32,761 nucleotides of DNA from Actinomycetes bacterium (GCA_025964635.1 JAOPYP010000487.1:1-32761); one strand, 5' to 3'; shown: positions 1-6,721, counted from the stretch's first letter. Notes: generated from the letters alone by a model not told the origin. Numbers and translations: made by a program.

Positions 1-3
1 CGG

Positions 4-1161
4 ATGGCGATCGCCGGGATCGGGGAGACCGACTACCTGCGCGGCAGCGACCAGTCCGTGCTGCAGATGGTGCTGGCCGCCAGCATGGCCGCGATCACCG
101 ACGCCGGGCTGACCCCGGCCGACATCGACGGGATCCTGCCCCCGCCCGGCTTCGTGGCGTGGGACGAGATCGCGGCGCACCTCGGCGTGCGGAACGTCCG
201 CTACACGTCCACCCCGCAGATGGGCGGGGCCAGCCCGACCGCCGCGCTGCTCACCGCGGCCATGGCCATCTCGGCCGGGGTGGCCCACACGATCCTGGTC
301 CCGATCGGCTGGAACGGGTACTCGGCGCTGCGGCCCCGGCCGGATGCCCGGCCGAGCAAGCGCCGGTTCACCGCGGCGTTCTTCGAGACCGTCCGCAACT
401 TCTACGCCCCCTACGGGCTGCGCTCCGCGCCCTGGTGGTACGCGCTGTACCTGCAGCGGTACGTCGAGCTGTACGGGGTCCCGCCGGAGGCGGCCGGCGC
501 GGTCGCGCTGGCCTGCCGCAACCACGCGCAGCTCAACGACAAGGCGCTGATGCGCGGCCGCCCGCTGACCATGGACGACTACCTGGCCTCGCCGTACATC
601 ACCGAGCCGCTGCGCAAGCTGGACTGCTGCGTGGAGACCGACTGCGCGGCCGCGGTCGTGGTCACGTCGGCCGAGCGGGCCCGGGACCGGCCGCACGTGC
701 CCGTGGTCTACCTGGGCGGGGCCGAGGGGCACGCCAGCCCGGCCGACGAGCTGACCAACCGGCCGGACATGCTGCGGCTCGGGCTGCACGAGGCGGCGCC
801 GCGGGCGTTCGCGATGGCCGGGGTGACCGCCGCCGACGCGGACTTCCTGCAGATCTACGACTGCTTCACCCACGTGGTGCTGCTCCAGCTCGAGGCGCTG
901 GGGCTGGCCGGGCCGGGCGGCGCGGCCGACTTCGTCAAGGGCGGCACGATCGAGCTGGGCGGCCGCTACCCGGTCAACACGCACGGAGGCCTGATGTCGC
1001 AGGGGCATTGCTGGGGGATGAACCACGTGGTCGAGGCGGCCCGGCAGCTCCGGCACGAGGCGGGCCCGGCCCAGGTCGCGGACGCCTCCGTGGGGCTGGT
1101 CACCGGGTACGGCGACCTGGGCGACGGCAGTATCGCGATCCTGGCCCGGGGTGAGGCCTGA
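4..1161 (+). CDS. Thiolase-like acyl-CoA lyase (SCP-x/Ltp2 type)
   Basis: Thiolase-superfamily protein of about 385 residues, probably the catalytic subunit of an acyl-CoA retro-aldolase like Ltp2 of steroid side-chain catabolism. Visible: the opening AIAGIGETDY typical of SCP2-type thiolases, YDCFTH at about 285-290, NTHGG at 325-329 and GHCWG at 334-338. The region where thiolases carry the nucleophilic Cys reads GGASPT (about 74-79), with no Cys; this fits the lyase subgroup rather than a true thiolase. The frame is open to the window edge (an Arg codon precedes the ATG) and homologues usually have a few more N-terminal residues, so the true start may lie just outside. The stop overlaps the DUF35 start (ATGA), indicating translational coupling with its likely partner. 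A degenerate acetyltransferase is the alternative. Confidence 0.88.
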   Translation: MAIAGIGETDYLRGSDQSVLQMVLAASMAAITDAGLTPADIDGILPPPGFVAWDEIAAHLGVRNVRYTSTPQMGGASPTAALLTAAMAISAGVAHTILVPIGWNGYSALRPRPDARPSKRRFTAAFFETVRNFYAPYGLRSAPWWYALYLQRYVELYGVPPEAAGAVALACRNHAQLNDKALMRGRPLTMDDYLASPYITEPLRKLDCCVETDCAAAVVVTSAERARDRPHVPVVYLGGAEGHASPADELTNRPDMLRLGLHEAAPRAFAMAGVTAADADFLQIYDCFTHVVLLQLEALGLAGPGGAADFVKGGTIELGGRYPVNTHGGLMSQGHCWGMNHVVEAARQLRHEAGPAQVADASVGLVTGYGDLGDGSIAILARGEA

Positions 1162-1619
1162 TGCCCGGCAAGGTGATCCCGCAGCCGGACGACCTGAACC
1201 TGGAGCTGTTCCGGGCCATCGCGTCGACCGGCGAGATGCATGTGCAGCAGTGCGCGGCCTGCGGCGCGTATGCCCACCCGCCGCGGTACTACTGCGCGCG
1301 GTGCTTCTCGCCCCGCCACCGGATGAGGGCCGTCAGCGGGGCGGGCACGGTGTACTCGCATACGTTGTCGCACTACACGACCGAGCCGGCGTGGAAGGAC
1401 GACGTGCCGTACGCCACGGTCGTCGTCGAGCTGGACGAGGGCCCGCGGATCGTCGGCGCGGCCCGGCACCCGGACCCGGCCGCGATCCGGATCGGGCAGC
1501 GGGTGCGGGTGGTTCCCGAGCCTCGCACGGACGAGTTCTCGTTCCTGACCGTTGAGTTTGACGGCGTCCCTGTTCCTGGGAGCGCGGCCGCCGTCGGCGA
1601 GGAGGCGGCCGGTGCCTGA
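1161..1619 (+). CDS. DUF35 / OB-fold zinc-ribbon acyl-CoA-binding protein
   Basis: 152-residue protein with a rubredoxin-like zinc ribbon (C31-x2-C34 and C45-x2-C48) followed by an OB-fold region containing GAGTVYSHT and a VVVELDEGPRI strand. DUF35 proteins are the usual partners of SCP-x-type thiolases. In steroid side-chain degradation the DUF35 part of ChsH2 binds Ltp2 to form an active aldolase, so this is probably the second subunit of the enzyme encoded just upstream. The ATG overlaps the upstream stop by one base, with GTGAGG as ribosome site. Its own stop lies inside the start of the hydratase (GTGCCTGA overlap). Family assignment is firm; the complex is inferred from gene order. Confidence 0.9.
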   Translation: MPGKVIPQPDDLNLELFRAIASTGEMHVQQCAACGAYAHPPRYYCARCFSPRHRMRAVSGAGTVYSHTLSHYTTEPAWKDDVPYATVVVELDEGPRIVGAARHPDPAAIRIGQRVRVVPEPRTDEFSFLTVEFDGVPVPGSAAAVGEEAAGA

Positions 1620-2439
1620 GTCCCCCGTGCCCGACGTTCCCGTCCTGGTCGAGATGGGCGGGGGCGTCGCCGAGATCACGCTCAACCGGCCGGACAAGAT
1701 GAACGCGCTGACCCCGGAGATGCTGGTCCGGCTGGACCAGGCCTGGGCCGAGATCAGCAAGGACCCGGAGATCCGGGTGGTCATCCTGACCGGCGCGGGT
1801 GAGCGGGCCTTCTGCGCCGGCGCCGACCTGGGCCGGCTGACCCCGCTGCTGACCCGGGCCCGGCAGGCCGGGGACGAGTGGGACGAGGCGCTGCTCACCG
1901 ACCCGCTGCTGCTGAACCGGGCGCTGCTGCGCGGCACCGAGATGATCACCCCGGTGATCGCGGCGCTGCGCGGTCACGTGGTGGGCGGCGGCATGGAGCT
2001 CATGCTCGCCTGCGACCTGCGGGTGGCCGCGGAGGACTCCCGCTTCGGCCTGATGGAGGTCAAGCGCGGGCTCATCCCGGCGGCCGGCGGCATCGCCCGG
2101 CTGTCCCGCCAGGTGGCGCAGGCCCAGGCGGCCGAGATCCTCCTCGTCGGCGACCGGATTTCCGCGGCGGAGGCGCTCGCCATGGGGCTGGTCAACCGGG
2201 TTGTCCCGGCCGACGAGGTGATGGCCACCGCCCGGGCCCTGGCCGGCCGGATGGCCGAGAACGGGCCGCTGGCCCTGCGCAAGGCCAAGCAGGTGATGCT
2301 CGAGTCGTCGGGCCGCTCATTGGCCGACGGGTTCGCGGCCGAGGACGAGGCCATCAAGGTCGTGCTCCGCTCGGCCGACGCCCGTGAAGGCTCCAAGGCC
2401 TTCATCGAGAAGCGCCCGCCCCACTTCACCGGCGCCTGA
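1612..2439 (+). CDS. Enoyl-CoA hydratase (crotonase family)
   Basis: 275-residue crotonase-fold protein, probably adding water to a 2-enoyl-CoA. Oxyanion-hole segment AFCAGADLG (67-75). Both residues equivalent to the catalytic glutamates of rat crotonase are present with the correct 20-residue spacing: E129 in GGGME and E149 in LMEVKRG. The GTG at 1612 is preferred because GGAGG (1601-1605) lies 6 nt upstream and the protein then starts at the usual distance from the first strand. A longer frame back to a TTG at 1552 would overlap the DUF35 gene by 68 bp without need. Third gene of the tightly coupled lyase operon; it would supply the beta-hydroxyacyl-CoA substrate. A perfect hairpin spans its stop codon. 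Confidence 0.9.
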   Translation: MPESPVPDVPVLVEMGGGVAEITLNRPDKMNALTPEMLVRLDQAWAEISKDPEIRVVILTGAGERAFCAGADLGRLTPLLTRARQAGDEWDEALLTDPLLLNRALLRGTEMITPVIAALRGHVVGGGMELMLACDLRVAAEDSRFGLMEVKRGLIPAAGGIARLSRQVAQAQAAEILLVGDRISAAEALAMGLVNRVVPADEVMATARALAGRMAENGPLALRKAKQVMLESSGRSLADGFAAEDEAIKVVLRSADAREGSKAFIEKRPPHFTGA

Positions 2440-2454
2440 GCTGCCAGGCGCCGG
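2429..2454 (+). terminator. Hairpin over the hydratase stop codon
   Basis: Perfect 10-bp inverted repeat CCGGCGCCTG / CAGGCGCCGG with a 6-nt loop, containing the TGA of the hydratase gene. No T-tract follows, as is common for actinomycete terminators. Probably the end of the 1-2.4 kb operon. Confidence 0.55.
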
Positions 2455-2485
2455 GCATCTACCACGCCGCCGCGGGCAGCGCCAG

Positions 2486-2511
2486 CGCCCAGGCGCTCAC
2501 GCTCCTGGGCG
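2486..2511. terminator. Second hairpin between convergent genes
   Basis: Perfect 8-bp arms CGCCCAGG / CCTGGGCG with a 10-nt loop, between the convergent ends of the hydratase and the XRE regulator. It could serve either strand. No U-run is visible. Confidence 0.4.
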
Positions 2512-2558
2512 GGTAACGCACGTGTGGCTTTGAGGTCTTTGACCCGTGATCCCGGGAC

Positions 2559-3431
2559 TCACATGGTGATGGGGCTCGCTGAGGACTGGCCGGTCCAGGC
2601 GGACAGGAACCGCAGCGCTTCCTGGGACCGGGTGCCTGACGGAGCTGTCATGGCGAGGATGGCCTGCCCGTCGTCGTACGCCGAGCGCAGCAGTTGCCAG
2701 TCCAGGGTGAACGCACCTGCGACCGGATGCTGTAGAGACTTGGTCCCGAAGGTCTGGTAGTCGACGTTGCGTTCTGCCCACCAGGTCCTGAAGTCCGCAT
2801 CGTGGACGGACAGGTCGCCGGCAACTTCTATCAGCCGGGGATCAGCGGGGCGTTCTGCCACGGCCATGCGCAGGAACGCTACACACGTACGCGCGATGCT
2901 CGGCCAGTCGGCGTAGCGGCCGCGGACCTCGGAGTCGAGAAACAGCAGTCGCACGAAGTTGCGGTCGCGACGGGGTATCTGGCCAAAGTCGATGAACAAC
3001 GCAGCCGCGAGAGAGTTCCAGGCGAGCACGTCGAGGCATCGGCCGAGCACTATCGCGGGGGTGTTGACCAGGTTGTCGAGCAGTAGCTGGGTCTGGGGCC
3101 GGACGCGTTCCGCGCGAGTGGCGCGGGGCGTGACTTTCTTGTTCGTGAGCGTGTACAGGTACCTTCTCTGGTCATCACCGAGACGCAGCGCGTCGGCGAT
3201 GGCGTCCAGCACGCTGGTGGACGCACCGGTCAGCCGCCCCTGTTCCAGTCGTGTGTAGTAGTCGGCGCTGATCATGGCGAGCTGGGCGACCTCTTCTCGC
3301 CGCAGGCCCTGCACCCGGCGGGACCTGCGCATCGCCGGCAGGCCTGCCTGCTCAGGGCTTACCTCCGCGCGGCGGGCCCGCAGGAACGCCCCGAGCTCGG
3401 TGGGGCGCGCGCTTGAACTACTCACCTGCAC
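2559..3431 (-). CDS. XRE-family regulator with MLTR ligand-binding domain
   Basis: 290-residue transcription factor. An N-terminal helix-turn-helix (about residues 10-80, with LGAFLRARRAEVSPEQAGL and GLRREEVAQLAMISADYYTRLEQG) is followed by a MmyB-like ligand-binding domain (about 105-265, including VLGRCLDVLAWN and DFRTWWAERNV). This architecture is common in actinobacteria, where such regulators usually control a divergently transcribed oxidoreductase or hydrolase gene. Here the divergent neighbour is an alpha/beta hydrolase, and the 120-bp gap holds overlapping palindromes that are likely operators. The ligand is unknown. Family call is secure; the regulated gene is inferred from position. 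Confidence 0.9.
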   Translation of the reverse strand: MQVSSSSARPTELGAFLRARRAEVSPEQAGLPAMRRSRRVQGLRREEVAQLAMISADYYTRLEQGRLTGASTSVLDAIADALRLGDDQRRYLYTLTNKKVTPRATRAERVRPQTQLLLDNLVNTPAIVLGRCLDVLAWNSLAAALFIDFGQIPRRDRNFVRLLFLDSEVRGRYADWPSIARTCVAFLRMAVAERPADPRLIEVAGDLSVHDADFRTWWAERNVDYQTFGTKSLQHPVAGAFTLDWQLLRSAYDDGQAILAMTAPSGTRSQEALRFLSAWTGQSSASPITM

Positions 3432-3461
3432 ATCGTCTCACCCGGCCGCGGGGGCCTGCCT

Positions 3462-3500
3462 GGGACAACTTGTTCCTAGGAACGCTTCGGTCCTGGTTCC
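3462..3500. promoter_or_regulatory. Palindrome cluster, likely XRE operator
   Basis: Between the divergent XRE and hydrolase genes lie a near-palindrome GGGACAACTTGTTCC (3462-3476), an overlapping perfect 12-bp palindrome GTTCCTAGGAAC (3472-3483) and a further GGTTCC half-site (3495-3500). Position and symmetry suit autoregulation and control of the hydrolase. Confidence 0.55.
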
Positions 3501-3569
3501 TTCTCGCGGCACGGCCAAGGCTGGGAACAGGCCGAAACCCTGTCGGCCACGTGAATGAGAGGTAGTCCC

Positions 3570-4454
3570 GTGCGTGAAGACATCACGTTCCCCAGCGACG
3601 GCCGCAAGCTCGCTGGCCACCTGTACCTGCCCGACGATCGCCCGGCCGCCGAGAGACTGCCGGCCGTCGTCGTGGTCGGGGCGTCATCGGGGACCAAGGA
3701 GCAGACCCCGGCAACCTACTCCCGGCGCCTGGCCAGGCTGGGATACGCCGCCCTGGCCTTCGACCATTCCAGCTACGGCCAGAGCGAGGGCACGCCGCGC
3801 AGCGACGAGAACCCGTTCGCCAAATCTGAGGACATCAAGAACGCGGTCACCTTCCTGACCGGCCGGGACGAGGTCGACGCAGATCGCATCGCAGCCGCCG
3901 GCGTGTGCGGCGGCGGCGGATTCGCGCCCTACACCGCCGTCGCGGACCGGCGGATCAAGGCGGTCGCCGCGGTCAGCGCGCTGCCGGACCTGCGGAGCAC
4001 GCTCACCGACGGCTTCGCCGGCGACTGGCACGACCTGATGCACCTCGCGCAGAGCGCCCGCGAGGCCTACGCCCGCGGCGGCGAGCCGCAGTACGTCCCG
4101 TTCATGCCCCCAGGCCAGCAAAACGAGTGGGTGGAGAACGGCAAGCAGTACTACCTGACCGACCGCAACCCCGACCCGAACTGGAAGAACCAGACACTCC
4201 TGTGGTCCTTCGACAAGATGCTCCAGTACTCCGCGCTGGACATCATCCACCTGCTGGCCCCCACGCCCCTGCTGCTGGTCGCCGGCACCCGAGCCGAGAC
4301 CCTCCAGCAGAGCCAGGCCGCATACGCCAACGCCAACGAGCCCAAGGAACTGTTCCTCATCGACGGCGGCACCCACTTCGACTTCTACGACAAGCCTGAA
4401 TACGTCGAACCCACCGTCGCGAGAATCGCCAGCTTCTTCAAGACACACCTGTAA
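3570..4454 (+). CDS. Alpha/beta hydrolase with Cys nucleophile elbow
   Basis: 294-residue alpha/beta-hydrolase of the dienelactone-hydrolase-like/YcjY-like group. The nucleophile elbow reads GVCGGGG, putting Cys113 at the catalytic position usually held by Ser; H269 in GGTHFDFY is the likely catalytic His, and GASSGTKE after an early beta-strand suits the oxyanion loop. No signal peptide, so cytoplasmic. GTG at 3570 is chosen because AGAGG (3558-3562) lies 7 nt upstream; an in-frame ATG at 3555 is the alternative. It is divergent from the XRE regulator and probably controlled by it. A Cys elbow is known in relatives, so the gene is not necessarily inactive. The substrate cannot be named. Confidence 0.85.
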   Translation: MREDITFPSDGRKLAGHLYLPDDRPAAERLPAVVVVGASSGTKEQTPATYSRRLARLGYAALAFDHSSYGQSEGTPRSDENPFAKSEDIKNAVTFLTGRDEVDADRIAAAGVCGGGGFAPYTAVADRRIKAVAAVSALPDLRSTLTDGFAGDWHDLMHLAQSAREAYARGGEPQYVPFMPPGQQNEWVENGKQYYLTDRNPDPNWKNQTLLWSFDKMLQYSALDIIHLLAPTPLLLVAGTRAETLQQSQAAYANANEPKELFLIDGGTHFDFYDKPEYVEPTVARIASFFKTHL

Positions 4455-4507
4455 GGCGACGGCTCCGCGCTACGGCCAGAAGCCCGCCTCCAGGTGAACT
4501 GCCGCCC

Positions 4508-4531
4508 GGCCGGACATGTGGCCGTCCGGCC
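4508..4531. terminator. Bidirectional terminator hairpin
   Basis: Perfect 8-bp arms GGCCGGAC / GTCCGGCC with an 8-nt loop, between the convergent hydrolase and mini-GyrA genes and abutting the latter's stop codon at 4532. Confidence 0.55.
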
Positions 4532-5482
4532 TCAGCCGTGGACGGCATTCTCCAGGGCGGCCAGGCTGCCCAGCAGGTCCTCGGCCGCGTAGGCCTTGAC
4601 CCAGCTCCTGAGCATGACCGGCAACGGCCGGGGAAGCGCTACGTGGACCTTGGTGTACACGCCGTAGACATCCATGAGCTGCCCGCGCAACTGCTCCGCG
4701 GTGGTTCCCCGGGCGGGAACACAGACCAGGAGGTCACCATGGCGTTCCGATGACTCGTCGCGGAGGTCGGCCAGCGGCAAATGAATACGCCCGTACAGGC
4801 CGGGATGCTCCGCTGCCCACGCACGCATTCTGGCCCGGCTGGCCAGGGTGTGAGCGACCTCGTCTGGATTGGCGTTGGGTGGGAGGTTCTCGATGAGGAC
4901 GCGGCGCTTATCATCACTCACCGTGACGCGGGCTTCTAGCCTCAGAGTGGTACGCCGGCCCGCTGCCATCGCAGCGAAGTCGCCCGTGACGGTGCAACCG
5001 TTGGAGAAGCAGGGTGGGCCGACGATGCTGGCCAGGTCCTTGCTGGTCACCTTGGGCCGCTGGATGACCTCACGGAGGGCCTCGATGATCGCCAGCGGGC
5101 GGAAGGGCGGCCTGAGGCCCTCCCGGTAGACGTTGCCGTTGATCAGCCCGACCGGCACAGGTCCCAGTTCCGCGCGCTCGGCCGCGAGCACCACCTGCCC
5201 GGCCCGGGATAGCCCGGCCTCGGTGTAGCGGTAGTTCGCGGCCGGATCGTTCCCGCGGCTGCCGAAGTTGCCCTCGCCATCCACCAGGAGCAAGGGCATC
5301 TTCCACGGCCGGGCCAGGTCGAGGAGCACCTCGTAGGCGTAGCCGGGGGCGAGCCCGATGCGCTCCTCCACCCCCTCCAGCACCTTCACGCTCCGGCGGT
5401 GCCGCCTGGGCTGGGCGCCCAGCGAGTCGAGCGCCTCGAGGACGGTGCATTCGACCAGGCCGACGCCGCTGCGCTCGCCCAT
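4532..5482 (-). CDS. Mini-GyrA-like protein (type IIA topoisomerase breakage-reunion fragment)
   Basis: 316-residue protein resembling only the first part of DNA gyrase subunit A / ParC. Visible by comparison with GyrA: an HRR motif (28-30, as in the gyrase KPVHRR segment), LLVDGEGNFGS (65-75, gyrase MLVDGQGNFGS), then NYRYTEAG, giving R85-Y86 at the place of the catalytic Arg-Tyr of MRYTE. Further on, LASIVGPPCFSNG matches the PGPDFPT turn and LRDESSERHG matches gyrase LRDESDKDG, so the winged-helix and tower regions are covered. The C-gate coiled coil and the beta-pinwheel domain are missing; GyrA is normally above 800 residues. The gyrase HGDSAVYD segment is replaced (APGYAYE). No gyrB-like gene is in the window. 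Start at 5482 follows AAGGGG in a duplicated junction. Last gene of the antitoxin-PIN-NTase cassette. The function is unknown. Confidence 0.72.
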   Translation of the reverse strand: MGERSGVGLVECTVLEALDSLGAQPRRHRRSVKVLEGVEERIGLAPGYAYEVLLDLARPWKMPLLLVDGEGNFGSRGNDPAANYRYTEAGLSRAGQVVLAAERAELGPVPVGLINGNVYREGLRPPFRPLAIIEALREVIQRPKVTSKDLASIVGPPCFSNGCTVTGDFAAMAAGRRTTLRLEARVTVSDDKRRVLIENLPPNANPDEVAHTLASRARMRAWAAEHPGLYGRIHLPLADLRDESSERHGDLLVCVPARGTTAEQLRGQLMDVYGVYTKVHVALPRPLPVMLRSWVKAYAAEDLLGSLAALENAVHG

Positions 5483-5523
5483 CCGATTACCCCTTGAACT
5501 CGCCCATCCGATTACTCCTTGAA
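5474..5523. repeat. 25-bp perfect-length tandem duplication at NTase/mini-GyrA junction
   Basis: Copies at 5474-5498 and 5499-5523 differ at one base. On the minus strand each copy contains a ribosome-binding-like run (AAGGAG or AAGGGG), a TAA and an ATG. The upstream copy holds the real NTase stop (5512-5514). The downstream copy provides the ATG used by the mini-GyrA gene (5482). Because 25 is not a multiple of three, the first ATG is in another frame. Confidence 0.9.
5487..5507 (-). other. Six-codon minileader ORF (MGEFKG)
   Basis: Created by the 25-bp duplication: the upstream copy's ATG (5507-5505), preceded by AAGGAG, opens a frame MGEFKG that ends at the duplicated TAA (5489-5487), a few bases before the real mini-GyrA start. 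It has the better ribosome site of the two. It may be translated and influence mini-GyrA synthesis; this is inference. Confidence 0.35.
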
Positions 5524-5937
5524 TTGGCGCCGCAGGGCCCAGACATCCGCCTGAGCCGCCACCGGGACATCGACGTCGGCTACCAAGATCCGCCCCGCGG
5601 ACCGGCGTAGCCTCTGCCAGTCGCGCCGGCCCCGTTCCAGCAGGCAGTCCACCATGCCATAGGACGTGACCACACTGAGCACGCTTAGCCATGGCAGGGC
5701 CCGGACCCTCGGGACCTCCGCGGGCCGGAGGGCAATCTCGGCCAGCGCGTCGCCCAGACGGCGCAGATTCTCTTCGGCCGGCTCGATCACCACGTCGGCA
5801 TCGGCCACCGGAATCGGTTCTCCGTGCAGCCACAGGGCCGCGCTGCCGACCAGCAGGAAGGACACACCCTCCGCGGCGAGGATCGCGGCGGCCAGCACGG
5901 GTACGGGATAGTCGAGTCGTCCTTGGCAGCCGTCCAC
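5512..5937 (-). CDS. Small nucleotidyltransferase-fold protein (MNT/AbiEii-like)
   Basis: 141-residue protein with a polymerase-beta-type nucleotidyltransferase core: LLVGSAALWLHGEP (28-41) gives the GS motif, VADADVVIEP (44-53) gives the D-x-D metal ligands D46/D48, and GMVDCLL (94-100) supplies a candidate third Asp, D97. Proteins of this size act as antitoxins or toxins (MNT, AbiEii) or as orphan nucleotidyltransferases. The GTG start at 5937 lies 4 nt after the PIN-toxin stop, with only a weak ribosome site, so translation is probably coupled. The stop lies inside the 25-bp duplication preceding mini-GyrA. Which molecule it modifies, if any, cannot be told. Confidence 0.72.
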   Translation of the reverse strand: MDGCQGRLDYPVPVLAAAILAAEGVSFLLVGSAALWLHGEPIPVADADVVIEPAEENLRRLGDALAEIALRPAEVPRVRALPWLSVLSVVTSYGMVDCLLERGRRDWQRLRRSAGRILVADVDVPVAAQADVWALRRQFKE

Positions 5938-5941
5938 GGAA

Positions 5942-6412
5942 CTAGGCCAGAGGAGGGGCAGGAGCCACGCTGGGACGGGTCACGGCCACGACGGTCAGCA
6001 AGTGCCCCAGCCCCGCGAAGTCGGCCGGGTTGGTGGTAAACAGAGGTAGGTCCTCGGCTATCGCCACGGACGCGATCATCAGGTCCACGGCGCGGCGGCG
6101 GGGTTTCCGGCCGGTGGCGATTACTGCAGCAGTGACCTGGCCATAGGCCCGTGCCGCCTCGACGCCGAACGGAATCGGGTCGAATTCGTTCTCGGCTCTC
6201 TGCAGGACGTCAAGCCGACGGGCCCGCTCAGCGTGCTCCTCATAGTTCTGCTGCTCGCTGGCGGGCCGCACTTCGTGGGGGCCGGCGGACAACTCGGCCA
6301 GGGTGATCGCACTGATAGCGACGGCCGCCGGCAGATCGGTGGGATCGATCAACTTCCGCAAGATCACGATATTGGTGTCGAGCAGTCCCAGCGAGTAGCT
6401 CTCACCGGCCAT
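5942..6412 (-). CDS. PIN-domain ribonuclease toxin (VapC-like)
   Basis: 156-residue PIN-domain protein, probably a toxin cleaving RNA. The acidic residues expected in PIN nucleases are visible: D12 in LLDTN, E40 in ITLAEL, D110 in AVDLMIA, and D131 in the TTNPADF block. Start at 6412 (MAGESYSLGLLDTN) overlaps the antitoxin stop by 11 nt, a normal toxin-antitoxin arrangement; an in-frame ATG pair at 6430/6427 is possible. The open frame extends further upstream, but that part overlaps the antitoxin and is not PIN-like. It forms a module with the preceding Phd/YefM-type antitoxin and is followed 4 nt later by the NTase. Confidence 0.85.
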   Translation of the reverse strand: MAGESYSLGLLDTNIVILRKLIDPTDLPAAVAISAITLAELSAGPHEVRPASEQQNYEEHAERARRLDVLQRAENEFDPIPFGVEAARAYGQVTAAVIATGRKPRRRAVDLMIASVAIAEDLPLFTTNPADFAGLGHLLTVVAVTRPSVAPAPPLA

Positions 6413-6671
6413 CGCGGATACCCGCATCATGGTCAGCAGCAGCGTTCTGGTCGGCCCGGAATGCCGCAGGGTCAACAGCCGGGGCGTTGCGTGAAGCCGT
6501 GGCAAAGTCAGCTCTCGGGACAAACCGGCGTCGACGACGGATCGGGATCAGTTCGCCGATCTCACGGCCGTCCCGGGTGACGGTGAACGCCTGCCCGCCC
6601 TCGACCGCGTCCATGATCTCTCGGGACTTGTTCCGCAGATCCCGCTGCGTGATCTCAGGCTGGGCGCTCAT
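6402..6671 (-). CDS. Phd/YefM-type antitoxin (VapB-like)
   Basis: 89-residue antitoxin. The N-terminal part (EITQRDLRNKSREIMDAVEG, then GQAFTVTRDGREIGELIPI) is the Phd/YefM DNA-binding fold. The charged C-terminal tail (about 50-89) would bind and neutralise the PIN toxin, whose start it overlaps. An ATG at 6671 is preceded by GGAG at very short distance; the GTG at 6674 is equally possible. A strong inverted repeat directly upstream is a likely autoregulatory operator. Confidence 0.85.
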   Translation of the reverse strand: MSAQPEITQRDLRNKSREIMDAVEGGQAFTVTRDGREIGELIPIRRRRRFVPRADFATASRNAPAVDPAAFRADQNAAADHDAGIRDGR

Positions 6672-6688
6672 CACTCCAGTCTAGCCGC

Positions 6689-6719
6689 TGGTAGCACATC
6701 GTGCCACTGCGTGCTACCA
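6689..6719. promoter_or_regulatory. Inverted repeat upstream of the toxin-antitoxin genes
   Basis: Perfect 9-bp arms TGGTAGCAC / GTGCTACCA separated by 13 bp that contain a further related element GTGCCAC. It lies 18 bp upstream of the antitoxin start and just past the stop of the acyl-CoA dehydrogenase at 6722. Probable Phd-type operator; it could also form a weak terminator hairpin for the upstream gene. Confidence 0.6.
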
Positions 6720-6721
6720 CA

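Noticed and set aside
5483..5833. Possible 117-residue N-terminal extension of the mini-GyrA protein
   Set aside because: It would overlap the NTase gene in another frame, has low-complexity composition, and a proper start with a ribosome site exists at 5482.
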